A stretch of 64,000 nucleotides of DNA. Source: Corydoras sp. C115 (Eukaryota > Chordata > Actinopteri > Siluriformes > Callichthyidae). Below the pieces are notes generated by a model, which did no database searches, was not told the DNA's origin, and worked only from the letters and a program-made list of their open reading frames with translations. The translations under genes and the position numbers were made by a program. Below are positions 45,165-56,409 of the stretch, in pieces (position 1 is the stretch's first letter; every line of letters begins with the position of its first letter). The stretch covers positions 2,286,501 to 2,350,500 of the forward strand of contig JAFMOC010000024.1 in assembly GCA_019802505.1 (NCBI GenBank), given 5' to 3'.

Positions 45165-45180
45165 CACACACACACACACA
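45116..45180. repeat. (GA)n(GACA)n(CA)n microsatellite
   Basis: Successive GA, GACA and CA tracts. Confidence 0.95.
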
Positions 45181-45539
45181 GAGGCAGACAGGGACTTTAG
45201 TTCATTTAGCGGAGTCTTTTAAATCCTCAAGCGCAATAATCTGAAGACACGTTTGAACATTCCCATGTAGCTAAAGATGCTGAGTAAGCTTTATCACTTC
45301 ATTTATGTTGTGTTTTAATTAGTCGATGCTCCTGATGAAATGTTTCAGCACTAAATCTCTGAGAAACCCATTCGTCAGCAAGCCAGCTCAGCAAAAATGC
45401 CACACTCTTCTGGGTAAACAAACACTAATGATTTTTTAATACTGCGCTAAACAGACATAAAATTATGTACTTATGCTTCGCTGAGCAAAACGTAACAAAC
45501 CTGCTGATATGCTGTTTTGATTTTTTTCATATCTCTGAT
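45181..45539. other. Intron 1, unannotated stretch
   Basis: No exon or repeat recognised. Confidence 0.35.
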
Positions 45540-45810
45540 ACAGATTCATTATCTTCCATTTAATCCTCTACTAGGGTCACGTGGGGTTCCCCATACCCAT
45601 CCAGGGGAGAACTTTTTGGGCGCTGGGCAGATACACCCAGGACAAGGCACCAATCTACCCCAAGCACTCACACACACATATAAACACATAATTTACCTTG
45701 AATCTATGTTTTTGGAGGGTGGGAGGAAACTGGAGAACCCAGAGAAAACCCACGCAGACACGAGGAGAACATGAAAAATCAACACTCAACTGAATCAACT
45801 GAATCCCCGG
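45540..45810 (-). repeat. V-SINE copy, decayed head
   Basis: Inverted: CATTATCTTCCATTTAATCC, CCATCCAGGGGAGAAC, GATACACCCAGGACAAGGC, CCCACGCAGACACGAGGAG, then a diverged GAATCCCCGGCACTGAG. Confidence 0.85.
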
Positions 45811-45984
45811 CACTGAGATCACACAATAACACTAGCCACAAAGGTACCTGGTAATGTACATATGTATTGAATTTACGCACAGTAATAGATATTAAATAAA
45901 AACTGCATTATGTTGTTACCCAGCATCTTAAATATTTAGTTTTGTTTCATCATAACTATATATCATAATAATAAAATGGGTAGT

Positions 45985-46480
45985 AATAAAATGGGTAGTT
46001 CTGGTCCTTAAATCTGATTGGCTGAGCCGTTTGTCCAGTGTGGCATTATTCACAATAACACACCTCTGACAGCTTCACATTCGCATCAATGTGTGATCTA
46101 AAATACAGTATTTTCCCGTTTTCTTTTATAAACTGTGTTCGGTGGTTTGGCTATTATATGGCAGTATTTGATTGTTAGAGAAACCAGAAAACTGTTACTC
46201 AGCGATTAGTGTTAACTTAAAAAACTGGGCTAGATTAGGTGGTGGAAGAACAGTTTATTAACCATTTTGCTTTTATTAAACACATTTATAAAACAAACCT
46301 ATTTTTTTATTATAGTGTTTGTAACCATTTTATAAAAGCAATAAGGCCACCCGAGGTTGTGTATTAATATAAATAAATCATGGGGGAAAGGTGTAATGCT
46401 ATGCATTGTGCCTAAGAACACCTCTTTTTCATGATTTACTCACAATAGTGCATGCCTTCCAGTGCCTTAGTGCTTTAATC
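45985..46480 (+). repeat. R1 repeat copy
   Basis: Close to the 20250 copy throughout: CCTTAAATCTGATTGGCTGAG, GTGTTCGGTGGTTTGGC, ATGGCAGTATTTGATTG, CTCAGCGATTAG, AACCATTTTATAAAAGC and CACCTCTTTTTCATGATTTAC. Confidence 0.7.
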
Positions 46481-46481
46481 T

Positions 46482-46798
46482 CATCTTATCTCATTATTTT
46501 CTGATTAATGATCTACTATGGTCGTGGGGGGATCCCCATGCCCTTCCAAGGGAGAACGTTTTGGACCAATCCATCGCTGGGCACACACTCACTCACACAA
46601 ACACACAACATAGGGGCATTTTAGATAGGGGCAGCTATAAGTTAGATAATTTAATTCACCTTGAATCCATGTTTTTGGACTGTAAACCGGAGAACCCGGA
46701 GAAAATCTATGCAAACACGGAGACAACATGAAAACTTCAAACCTGGATCCCCAGCCCTAAGAGGTGGATATGCCAACTACGCCACCATTCCTCCCTCT
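46482..46798 (-). repeat. V-SINE copy
   Basis: Inverted; it lies inside the right side of the R1 copy: CCCATGCCCTTCCAAGGGAG, ATCGCTGGGCACACACTC, CATGTTTTTGGACTG, CCTGGATCCCCAGCCC. Confidence 0.85.
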
Positions 46799-47547
46799 AT
46801 TTACTAAAGAGTTTATTTTCTAGTTTTTGGTAAATCCAGATCCTGCATCCAAAGATTTCCAGGGTAGAAAATGAAAAAAACGAACAACCTGACAATGCTC
46901 CGTCTTTTTATTTACAGACTCCGATGGACCATTTGCTGATGATTTGCCACATTTTATGAGGTTGTAATTAAAGCAATTACACGATGAGAAACTAGCAGCA
47001 CTTCAGCTGAACATAGCCCTTTGAGCATTAAGAGTTTTGTGGCATTGCTAGGATTTTAACGAGAGCCAGAAATTTTGATCATATCAGTCCTGTGTTAGGA
47101 CACCAACCTATTGCTGGGCAGAAACTATAATTTGGCATTATATTTTATATTCAGAAATGTATTTTTAAAATGTACCTACTGCTTTTATATTCTTTTTTTG
47201 TATAAAAAAAATGCTCTTTGTGTGGAACTGGGATCGTTCCACCTCATGTTCCACATGTGATCTGAAAGACAATGAAGTCTCCTTAAATCCTTGAATAAAC
47301 TCTGTAGGCAAGTTTGATGGGTTTATTTGCTTAGATTTGTATATATTTCTATGGTCATGCTCAAATAATGAATGACTATTTTCTTCCATGTCATTTACAT
47401 CATTGTCATGCACATGTTGTAAATGTTTATCTGAACTCTCTCACACACTCTCGCTCTGATCTCTCTCCCTCTCTCTCTCACTAATTAGCAAGTAATGGAC
47501 CCATCATTTGTGATCCATCATAATGTGCATCAAAACTCATTAGAAAA
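46799..47547. other. Intron 1, unannotated stretch
   Basis: A CT-rich run occurs near 47440-47480. No exon or repeat recognised. Confidence 0.35.
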
Positions 47548-48190
47548 CAAGTGGTTCCAATCCTTAAATCTGATCGGCTGAGCTGTTTGTCCAGCCGTGA
47601 CCTTATTGACAATAATGCACTGACTGCTTACCATTCGTATCAAAGCAAAATACAATACCTTATTTTAAATCGTAAAGTATAAATTAATATAAACAGTGAG
47701 TCCATTCCAGATAAGAAATAAACCTGTTATGGCTGTTTGTAATTTGTTCACTAGATGGCAGTTTTGATTACTAAAGAACTTGGAAACCTGTTATTCAGTG
47801 ATTAGCGTTCACTTTAAAAACCAGACTAGATTACCACAAGGAAGACCAGTTTGATGATTTTGCATTCGATGATCGCATTTATTAATCAAAGCATGTTTTT
47901 TATTTATTTGAGGTTGTACATTATTGTGAAACTGTACTCTGCTTCATGTCATGCCTAAGAACACCTCTTTACTGTGATTTACAATAACGATAATTCATTT
48001 TATTTATTTATGGCGTCATTCAGGACACCATACAAGAGCTATATTGGTATAATAAACTCAAAAATAATACAATTGGACAGTTGGATTTGAACACACCCAG
48101 ACAAACAATACAATATTGAGTACAAATGTATTGATTGATTTATTCACAATAATGCACGCCCTCTCGTACTTTATTGCTTTATTAACAGAC
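47548..48190 (+). repeat. R1 repeat copy, split
   Basis: CCTTAAATCTGATCGGCTGAG, TTGTTCACTAGATGGCAG and GAACACCTCTTTACTGTG run to about 47990. An unrelated 140 bp follows, then TTTATTCACAATAATGCACGCCC resumes near 48140. Confidence 0.65.
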
Positions 48191-48994
48191 CATCAGTGTC
48201 ACACAAGTGTTGAGAATGAACCACCACCTAAATAATACTCTGAGGTGGTCCTATGAGTGTCCTAACCATTAGGTATGATCATACTTACATAGGAACACAT
48301 GGACTACATAGCACCACCAAACCAGTATCACTGTAATACTGAAAATCATCCATCACCCAAATCAATACCTGATCTGTGGTCTTGACCATGAGAACAAATA
48401 ATAAAGACATCTAACAAAGTATGGACTACACCCTGTTTATATAAGTACAGATAAAGAAAGAGAGAGAGAGGAAGAGAAAAAGAGGGAGCTTATTTCACCT
48501 CCAGGTAAAGACCTGCACAGACTGAACTCGTATGCCTCTATGGAATCTGTTTCTGCCTGTCCCAGCTGCCTGTCAGCTGCACAGGGCATACAATAAAAAC
48601 TGAGACAAGGTCATGGAGGAGGGCCTCGCCCACATAGCAGACAGTAGGCAAAGAGTGTCTTTCAGCGGAAAGAAGGGGAAAAAAAAAAACGATATTAAAA
48701 AAAATCACCGTCAGCTGTCATAGCATTCTGTTCACACCTGTCAAAGACAGACACCTCGTTATAATGAGTGACTATTATTTCTACTCTTTAATGACAAGGA
48801 TATTAAATTGGATGATCCAATGAAAATAGTGCAGTTACCTTTATAAATAATATAATAAATATGGCTTAGTGGTTGTAAGGGGTGTAACAGTGTTTTTTTG
48901 TCACAAACCTTTCGGTACCAGCCATACTGTTTGCTTTCGCACGCAGAATACAATGCTACGGAACGAGCAAAGACAAAAAAATATATAAAAGTCA
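48191..48994. other. Intron 1, unannotated stretch
   Basis: A GGGGTGTAACAGTG...CGGTACC motif at 48878-48920 recalls the ends of GGTGTAACGGT-type hAT elements. The rest is unclassified. Confidence 0.4.
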
Positions 48995-49250
48995 CAAGGC
49001 GGAACTAAAACTAAGAATTCACCCAATTACGAGGCTAAGAAATATCCTCCCCTTACAAGATGCAGAGAAACTAATTCAAGCTTTTATTACCTCAAGATCA
49101 GATTATTGGAACTTGTTCAAAATGCTGCAGCGAGAGTTTTACCCATGATGTGTTATCAAACTTACACTGGCTACCAGTTAAGTTTTATATTTATAATAAA
49201 ATATATAAAGTTCTACATCAGATTCCATCAGTGGACTCGACTGTATAAGC

Positions 49251-50030
49251 CAGTGATTCTCAATTATTTTCTGTTAAGCTTCCCCTAGGAAGAAGAAAAC
49301 ATTTTGCGCCTCCCCCCCCCCCCCCCCATGACAAAATGGGATAAAGTATTTTTACATGCCCACTGTAGTATGATTTGTCTATAAATTTGTTATAAGTACA
49401 CCTATTTTATAACAATCTATTCTTATTAACAATAAAGAATACAAAAAAGAAAGAAATATAGATCAACTTAGAACAGAATAATTTTATAAACTTTGTTTTA
49501 CAGAAACAGAAACAAATAAAATCCTTATTTAAACTAGAAACATTTTTGAACTGACTGGCATTTGGTACTGAAAAATGAAATTATATAAAATCAATAAGTA
49601 ATAATAATAATAATTCAAATTCATCAGCAACATTAATTCAGGAGCACAATTTATTAACACTTTAACCTACAAACCATAAATGAATACAGTAATTAGTGCT
49701 GGGTTTTTTTTGTTTGTTTGTTTTTTTTTTCTTTCTGTCCGCTGCCAACATTTTAAGACACAGCAGACACACCGGTCTTTCTTCGTCTCCCACCTCAGTT
49801 ACAGTGAAGTTACAGTGAAGCGCTACATACGCTTTGACATTCAACTTTCGGTTGACTTTTGTTGGTCTCATTATCTTCGTCTCTCCCCGCCTTTCTCTCC
49901 GCCATCCCTGTTAAATATTTTTCCATGTTGTCTCTTGAGGGTTTATTCAGTACACTTAATATCACTTGCTCTGTGATTTCTTGTTATGCGCCCCCCCAGG
50001 GGGGCACACCCCACTATTTGAGAAGCACTG
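49251..50030 (-). mobile_element. hAT element with perfect 8-bp target duplication
   Basis: 780 bp, termini CAGTGATTCTCAA and TTTGAGAAGCACTG, flanked by GTATAAGC at 49243-49250 and 50031-50038. This proves a hAT insertion into the LINE. An internal C run (49309-49327) follows the left end. It retains only a transposase N-terminal fragment. Confidence 0.96.
49722..49871 (-). pseudogene. hAT transposase BED-finger fragment
   Basis: The minus-strand frame KVNRKLNVKAYVALHCNFT followed by EVGDEERPVCLLCLKML has the start of a BED-type zinc finger (CxxC of PVCLLC) as in Charlie/ZBED-like hAT transposases. The His pair and the catalytic domain are missing. Confidence 0.72.
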
Positions 50031-50089
50031 GTATAAGCCAACATGCAACCTCAGATCTTAAGGTGCTGGTTTACTTTTTTCTCCTAGAG

Positions 50090-50928
50090 TACCGTATTTT
50101 CCGGACCATAAGGCCAGAAAATACTGAATTACGGGGTCTATTTCTGTATTTGACCCACGTATAAGGCGCACTATACTATACACTATACTATGTATAAGGC
50201 GGTACTATAAGGCGCAGTCTCAATTACGGACTCTATTTCTGTACGGTACTTATTCTGTACGGCACCGTATTATAAGGCACTTGCTAAAACATACGATCTA
50301 CAAGAAAATTAAAGGATGCAAATCTGTGATTTATAATTTAAGTTTATTCTACTACTTGACAAAACACACATTATTTTTAATCACTCTTCTCCCACAAATC
50401 CATCAAAGTCCTCATATTCTGTGTCTGAATTAAAAAGCTGCGCAATTTCACTATCAATGTCAGTCTCGTCGCCATGCGGCTGTTCAGCATTGATGCCAGC
50501 TTTCGCAAAAGCTTGGACAACAGTTACAGCAGAAACCTTAGCCCAGGCATCCACAATCCATTCACAGACGGTGGCGTAACTCGCCCGCCGCTGCCTCCCG
50601 AGTTTTAGTAAACGTGTGTTTGCCGTCTATCATCCATCGCTCCCACGCCGTCCGCAACTTTACTTTAAACGCCTTGTTTATGCCAATGTCCAGCGGTTGG
50701 TGTTCTTTATTTATTCCTCCCGGAATGACGGCAAGCTCCGAATTAATTTTCTTCACTCTGATTTTCACACTTTTGTTGATGTGTGGAAAAAACCGGTTGC
50801 AGAACAATACTTTTATAGATTTTGGACCTCAGTACACGTATAAGGTGCACCGGATTATAAGGCGCACATCCGATTTCTGGGAAAATTTTAGGCTTTTAGG
50901 TGGGCCTTATAGTCTGGAAAATACAGTA
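50090..50928 (-). mobile_element. Pogo/Tigger-like transposon, internally deleted
   Basis: 839 bp, with termini TACCGTATTTTCCGGA and TCTGGAAAATACAGTA, the TA being the target site. Subterminal ATAAGGCGCAC motifs recur at both ends. It retains the C-terminal part of a DDE_1 transposase. Confidence 0.88.
50385..50810 (-). pseudogene. Pogo-like DDE_1 transposase C-terminal relic
   Basis: Read on the minus strand: ELAVIPGGINKEHQPLDIGI and NKAFKVKLRTAWERWM, then after a frameshift near 50590 CEWIVDAWAKVSAVTVVQAF, then an acidic end with DTEYEDFDGFV. IPGG(x)5QPLD is the end of the DDE_1 catalytic domain of pogo/Tigger elements; the third catalytic Asp region would lie near it. The N-terminal DNA-binding part is absent. 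Confidence 0.82.
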
Positions 50929-51150
50929 AATAAAATCACTGTTGATGGAAAAGTGCTCTCCCACAAGGCTCCTCAACTTTGGTATAGTCTTCCAATTATT
51001 GTTCGCGATTCTGAAATTAATATCAATCTTTAAATGAAGATTAAAAACACATTTAATTTTGCATTTAATTCCCTGTAGATAAAGGTTTGGATCACTCTGA
51101 AGTTGTTTAGTGACAGAATACCATTGTAAAAAGCGATATATAATTAAACA

Positions 51151-51300
51151 GCTAAGAGTTGCACCTTAGCTGTACACTGTTAAGTATGCCATGTTAAGTG
51201 TAGCTCAGTTTAGAGGCAGAACATAGACCGCGAGTGGAAACGATTCACTGAAATGACATACACAGCTTCATTCAAATCAACCATGTGGAAGGTTTTTGTG
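51151..51300 (+). repeat. R3 repeat copy
   Basis: GCACCTTAGCTGTACAC, AAGTATGCCATGTTAAGTGTAG and TGACATACACAGCTTCATTC follow the 7940-8105 order. Confidence 0.6.
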
Positions 51301-51852
51301 TTTCTGTGATTGACAACAGCACTGGAGCAGCGCGGTTAGATCGAACATGGACATTTTATTGAGAGGTATGATTTTGGAAACATTTAGAACAGGCTAACTA
51401 ACTAATTTAAAAAAAGTTTGTGAATATTTATGTTAGAGAAGAGGTCCTGACCTCCGAGTGTTTTATTAAATAATTATTTATATATGCAATTATGATTTAA
51501 GATTAAGATTTTCTACATTAGTCATATGCTTCCAATTTAATGGTAAGTCATGATGTTACTGCAATCCGCTCTCTCACTTCACAGCAAATAGCCTGTGGGT
51601 GTTTCAGCGTTCCGCCTCTCTCACCTCACAGCAAATAGACTGCGGGTTCTAGACTAGACAAGGTCCTTTGTGTGTATGCATGTTTCCCATATCTCAAAGT
51701 GGGTTTCCTCTAGAAGCTTTTCTCCCACAGTTTAAACACATCCCAGGAGATACACAGGTATCGCTCCTACATGTGAATGTGTGTCCACCCTGTGAAAAAC
51801 AGCCCATGGTGTTTTAGAACGTTTAACCCTCTCAGGGCCATGTTGGCTCCAC
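51301..51852. other. Intron 1, unannotated stretch
   Basis: A short duplication of CACTTCACAGCAAATAG/CACCTCACAGCAAATAG occurs at 51576 and 51622. Otherwise nothing recognised. Confidence 0.4.
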
Positions 51853-52058
51853 TACATTTACATTTGGTCATTTAGTAGAGGCTTTTATACAAAGTAACTT
51901 ACAAGGTTAGCACAGGGTTAATCACAACATCCCTGGAGCAATGAGGGTTAAAGGCCTTGCTCAAGACCCACATTGGTAACATCAGTGATCCTGGGATTTG
52001 AAAACCCAACCTCCAGATTGATAACCCAATGCCCTAACCACTGAGCTACCTTGCCCTC
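51853..52058 (-). repeat. SINE-B copy, full length
   Basis: Inverted: CATTTACATTTGGTCATTTAG, GGAGCAATGAGGGTTAAAGG, CAGTGATCCTGGGATTTGAAAACCC, CTAACCACTGAGCTACC. Confidence 0.88.
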
Positions 52059-52094
52059 TAACCCATGAGCTTGGAATAAATACATTAGATTGCT

Positions 52095-52312
52095 GCAGGC
52101 ATTGCTCAAGGAGGATGAGTCCCCCACTGAATCTTGGTCCTCCCAAGGTTTCTTCCTTAAATAACAACATAAAAGGGAGTTTTTTTTCTTGCCACTGTCG
52201 CTTCGGCTTGCTCTTTGGGGGTTTAAAGGCTTTTCCTTCTGTAAAGCTGCTTTGTGACAATGTACTGTTGTAAAAAGCGCTATATAAATAAATAACTTGA
52301 ACTTGAATCTTA
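52095..52312 (+). repeat. L2-like LINE 3' tail, best copy
   Basis: GAGGATGAGTCCCCCACTG, TGGTCCTCCCAAGGTTTCTTCC, CTTGCCACTGTCGCTTCGGC, AAGCTGCTTTGTGACAATG, TTGTAAAAAGCGCTATATAA, with a terminal ATAACTTGAACTTGAA repeat. Short terminal repeats of this kind are usual for L2-clade LINEs. Confidence 0.8.
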
Positions 52313-52585
52313 ATTTGGGTGGAGTTTCCATGTTCTCCCTGTGTCTGCGTGGGTTTCCTCAGGGTTCGCCAGTTTCATCCCACAGTCCAAAAACATGGAT
52401 CAAGTGTGTGTGTCTGTGTGAGTGAGTGTGTGCCCAGTGAGTGAGTGTGTGCCCAGCGCCCTGTCCTGGGTGTATCGTCCCTGTGCCCGAAACGTTCTCC
52501 CCTGGATGGGCATGGAGAACCCCCCTATGACCCTAGTAGAGGATAAAGCGGAAGATAATGAATGGATGGATGGATGAATGAACAA
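52313..52585 (+). repeat. V-SINE copy, head truncated
   Basis: From TTTGGGTGGAGTTTCCATG, with a short duplication of GAGTGAGTGTGTGCCCAG at 52419 and 52438, to AGGATAAAGCGGAAGATAATG and (ATGG)n. Confidence 0.9.
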
Positions 52586-52709
52586 ATGCATTTTAACAAA
52601 ATTTAAAGACAATGAGGAGGAATGGCAAAGGAATATAGACGGAAATATAAATATCCTACTGTAGCGCATTGACGCAGGGGGAGGAAAGGCAGACCCAATG
52701 GATTGTCAA

Positions 52710-52880
52710 TCGCAGATGCGACTTACAAAGCAAGCACAGGGTTGGCCACAGCATCCCTGGAATATTGAGGGTTAAAGGCCTTGCTCAATGACCCACAGTG
52801 GTAACTTCATTGGGCCTGGGATCTGAACCCAAAACCATTAGCTTGACAGCCCAACGCGCTAACCACTGAGCTACAACGCA
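52710..52880 (-). repeat. SINE-B copy, tail truncated
   Basis: Inverted: AGATGCGACTTACAAAG, ATTGAGGGTTAAAGGCCTTGC, ATTGGGCCTGGGATCTGAACCC, AACCACTGAGCTAC. Confidence 0.85.
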
Positions 52881-53351
52881 GTAATTAATGCCCCTGAGGC
52901 AGCTCCACCTGATAAACGTGTATATCCTTTATAAGCGGATACAGGCCCCATTTAGTTCCCACGGCTTCAGCGGCCGAGCTAAGGTGTACAGGCTAAGGTG
53001 GCACCACCTCGTGTCTCAGCACAACCCGTGCAGCTAGTCGATGACCAGATCGGTATGTAGCCTCCTCTTTTGTTTTTTTTTTGTGTTCATGTGCATGGTT
53101 TGAGGTAAACATTAGCAAATTCTGTAAAGTGCCATGCCACCGGAGATATGGTATTAGTTGTAGGTGTCACACGCACTCTCAAACACACTCAGTAACCCAC
53201 ACATTTCTTTAAAATATAAACTGTAATTCTACTGCAAGATTAAGAAACTCACAACAGTCATGAAGTGAGGATCTTGAAGAGAAGGTTTTTACGGTGCTAA
53301 TATAATACTGTGTTTTACTAATTCATGTTAAGTACAATGGTTATACTGTAT
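52881..53351. other. Intron 1, unannotated stretch
   Basis: No exon or repeat recognised. Confidence 0.4.
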
Positions 53352-53685
53352 TTCTTTAGGGGGGGCTTAATCCTCTATTAGGGTCGCGAAGGGTTCCCCA
53401 TGCCCATCCAAGGGAGAATGCTTCAGGCGCTGGGTAGATACACTCAGGACAGGATGCCCATCTATTACTTGGCACACTCACTAACACAGACACACACTAT
53501 TTGGGGCAATTTGGAACATTTCATTTACCTTGAATCCATGTTTTTCGACTGTGGGAGAAAAGCAGAGAACCAGGAGGAAACCCACGGGGAGAACATGGAA
53601 ACTTCACCCAGATTGAGATTCGAACCTGAATCCCCAGTGCTGAGAAGTGAACGTGCTAACCACTAAGCCACCATGCCGCCCTGGA
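53352..53685 (-). repeat. V-SINE copy, near full length
   Basis: Inverted: TTAATCCTCTATTAGGGTCGCG, CATGCCCATCCAAGGGAGAATGC, TTTTTCGACTGTGGGAG, GATTCGAACCTGAATCCCC, CTAAGCCACCATGCCGCCC. Confidence 0.92.
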
Positions 53686-53774
53686 CAGAGTTGTATCTTT
53701 AGTAATAAGTGATGCATCTGAATATTCCTTGAAATTGAATTCAAAATCAAACATGACCACTTATCTGTATACAA

Positions 53775-54072
53775 GGGGTTTCTCTTATGCCCATCCAGGA
53801 CAGAACATTTTGGGTGCTGAGCAGATACACGCAGAATAGAGTGCCAATCCATCACTGGGCACACTTACTCACTTACAGATAGATACACACAACATAGGGG
53901 CAATTTAGAGCAGCCAATTCACTTTTAATCCACATTGTGGGGAACATGCAGAACTCAGAGGAAACCCAGGCAGATATGGGGAGAACATGGAAACTACACC
54001 AAGATTGGGATTTGAACCTGAGTCCTCAGCGCTGAGAGGAGAACGTGGTAACCACTAAGCCACCATGCCTCT
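53775..54072 (-). repeat. V-SINE copy
   Basis: Inverted, second of a pair: TATGCCCATCCAGGACAGAAC, CAATCCATCACTGGGCACAC, ATTGGGATTTGAACCTGAG, CACTAAGCCACCATGCC. Confidence 0.9.
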
Positions 54073-54220
54073 CACTAATTTATTAAAATCATTCTGTGCT
54101 TTGTTGGTTTGTACCTTTTTCACAAAATAAACCATAGAGTGGTTTTCTGATGAGGACTAAATTCAGCTGTTTGTGTCACAAAGTTTACTTCCTTATAAAA
54201 AAAAAAGCTTATAAAAGCTA

Positions 54221-54256
54221 TAATAATAATAATAATAATTATTATTATTATTATAA
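54221..54256. repeat. (AAT)n/(ATT)n palindromic microsatellite
   Basis: AAT units turn into ATT units, so the tract is self-complementary. Confidence 0.9.
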
Positions 54257-54992
54257 ATGCCATAATTGTATAAAAATCTCAGTGAGTACCTCATCAATGG
54301 AACATTGTGCATTTTGAGAGCGTCATAAGTTTATATACAGATGAGGAAAGTCAAACATGAAGCAGACACCTCAAGCAAAAACAGACTGAAATCCTGTCCT
54401 CGTGCTCTTAGCTCAAAATATAATCTGGCAGAGTACCATTTTGTTCCACTCAATGAGAACCCAGCTGGAACTACCTCCAGTGGCATTGGGTCTTAAGTGA
54501 AGCCGCCCTTGATGTTCGTTCAGCCCGCAGATGGGCTCACACTAGAATACTCCTAAACACAGATGCACCCATGGCAATGGAAAAAATGTATAAACAAAGA
54601 CAGCAGAAACCATCTCATCACCGGTTTCCAAACCTGGTCTGCTGGTAAAAAGTATAAACATAAATCTCTAACTTAGTTTGGGAAAACTCTAAAGGAACTC
54701 AAACAATGATTATGTATCTGCTATTAATACACTGCATGCTAAAAAAGACCGGTGCAAAAAGGTGAGAGCTGAAATGAACTGTACTCGAAGGAGTCACATT
54801 TTCTTTAACACTCTTTCGTTTGGCCTCTTTCAAGACAGAAGATGGGAAGTTAACAATGATCGGAATTTGCAGCTACAAGCATGGCAGATTAATTAAAGTA
54901 ATTTTATAAGCATAATAAAAAGACAATACTTCTTCATAGAATTTTAGATTTCAGAGTCCAGAGTCAGAGTACACAATAAACATACTCTAAAG
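54257..54992. other. Intron 1, repeat-poor stretch
   Basis: About 730 bp without a recognised mobile element; mixed composition. No splice-bounded coding frame seen. Confidence 0.4.
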
Positions 54993-55463
54993 CAGGCATA
55001 TCCAAAGTCCGGCCCGCGGGCCAATCAAGGCCCGTGGTAAGATTCCAACCGGCCTGGGCTTATAATGTGTTATTTATGGCTCTGTCAGAATAAAAAATAA
55101 ATAAAAAATCTCATTAGCCTGCGCTGAAAAAAACAGATGCATTGCGCACAATTATTGATTGTGGTGATGACAATATGAATGTGACAGAGGAACTGCTTGA
55201 CCTTCAGCATCGACTGAAATTTCTTAAACGTAGGGTATTCTATACATTTTGTTATCAGACTCTCCAGAGAATTTCGTCTTTAGAGTTGTTCCTGTCTGTG
55301 TTGCTTATATTCGGTTACGTTACCATTTGAAAAATGAAGATAAGATAAAAATTTATAACAGTGCATAACATTTGCAGTAAAAAAAATAGAAGGAACTGTT
55401 GGCTCCCTGGCATCTTCAAATCATCAAATTTGGCCCTATTTGCAAAAGGTTTGAACACCCCTG
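54993..55463 (+). mobile_element. hAT element (CAGGSRTGTCCAAA type)
   Basis: 471 bp, termini CAGGCATATCCAAAGTCCGG and AAAGGTTTGAACACCCCTG, with GGCCCGCGGGCC just inside. The presumed target duplication is CTCTAAAG/CTCTTCAG (6 of 8). The inner frame ALRTIIDCGDDNMNVTEELL matches the VTEELL segment of Charlie-like hAT transposases, so it is an internally deleted autonomous element. Confidence 0.82.
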
Positions 55464-55559
55464 CTCTTCAGTAAGGCTATAACGGAACACAAAATTCACG
55501 ATTATCTGCCCATTTCCTGTTTTTTGAGGTGTACAAGTCCTGCAGCGTGGGCAGAAGAT

Positions 55560-55650
55560 GTATATAATAGCTGTACACACTACTAAGCATGCCATGCTAA
55601 GTGTAGCTCAGTTTAGAGTATTGACCGTGAGAGGTGATGATACACAGCTA
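55560..55650 (+). repeat. R3 repeat fragment
   Basis: ACTAAGCATGCCATGCTAAGTGTAG and CAGTTTAGAG. Confidence 0.55.
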
Positions 55651-56409
55651 AGATATAACTTGCAACTTGGCCCAGGTGTAGAGCTTGCCTCTTAATTTCA
55701 GTTCTGCCTTGTGTTTTTTGACCTTTGAGTGCTCCATACATTTGTATTCTGTGTGCGACAGAGATGGTTCAACAACAGATTTGCTAATCTGGAGAGGGAA
55801 GTCTGTGCCTCTCTATTTGGGTTGCTGCCCCCGCGACCCCCAAGAGCAGAAGATAATGGATGGATGGACATCGTACTACAGAATGTATTTATGTTATAAC
55901 AGAACTTTTGAAACTTTAACTTACTTTTTGACCTGATTCCAACTCTGAAAACATTGCTTCTAAAATCCAAATTAGATGTCAAGCAGATTCTAGATGCACA
56001 TCACTATATGTTCAATAAAGGCAGGAATTGGGCCTTATTTGAGCAAGCTTTAACGTGCTGTCAACCTCGAACCATGCAGCTTTAGGGTGCGTGTGTCTTG
56101 GCCATAGTAACGACAGAAAAACTACGCCTTGTGCAACACAAAAAACATGTACCAACGCTTCTATTTATTGCTAGGTATCGTAGTGTGCAATAAACCAATC
56201 AGAGTGTCACTTGCCATTCCCTTTAAGACCCAGGTGTGGTTTGACTGGCGGCTTGCTATTTTTATGGCACGACTCAATTCAATCCGATGAGGTATTCCAT
56301 TTTATGTGTAAATGCGGTGATATTTAATAATGTTCAGTGGTGTTAGGCACACACCTGTGTTGACAATTCACCATCATGATATCATTAGGCCAGAAATTTA
56401 CCCGAACAC
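55651..56409. other. Intron 1, unannotated stretch
   Basis: A short GCTGCCCCCGCGACCCCC...AAGATAATGGATGGATGG segment (55820-55868) looks like a SINE tail of another family. The rest is unclassified. Confidence 0.4.

Larger units (their letters stand above)
48995..51150 (+). pseudogene. L2-like LINE reverse transcriptase 3' end, split by two transposons
   Basis: Three pieces join in order. 48995-49250 reads LQDAEKLIQAF, SRSDYW and LVQNAAARVL; 50031-50089 reads PTCNLRS and GAGLLF; 50929-51150 reads GKVLSHKAPQLWYSLP and KTHL, then the terminal TTGTAAAAAGCGATATATAATTA. This is the C-terminal end of an L2/Rex-type LINE reverse transcriptase followed by its 3' tail. It is interrupted by a hAT element and a pogo-like element, and is 5'-truncated. 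Confidence 0.85.

Noticed and set aside
49859..50164. Plus-strand 98-101-codon frames across the hAT/LINE boundary
   Set aside because: They cross the exact insertion junction of the hAT element, so they cannot be ancestral genes.
53400..53666. Frames such as GRYTQDR, CGRKPENLEETH or PGCICP recurring at over ten sites
   Set aside because: These are translations of V-SINE 3' and central blocks, not a protein family.
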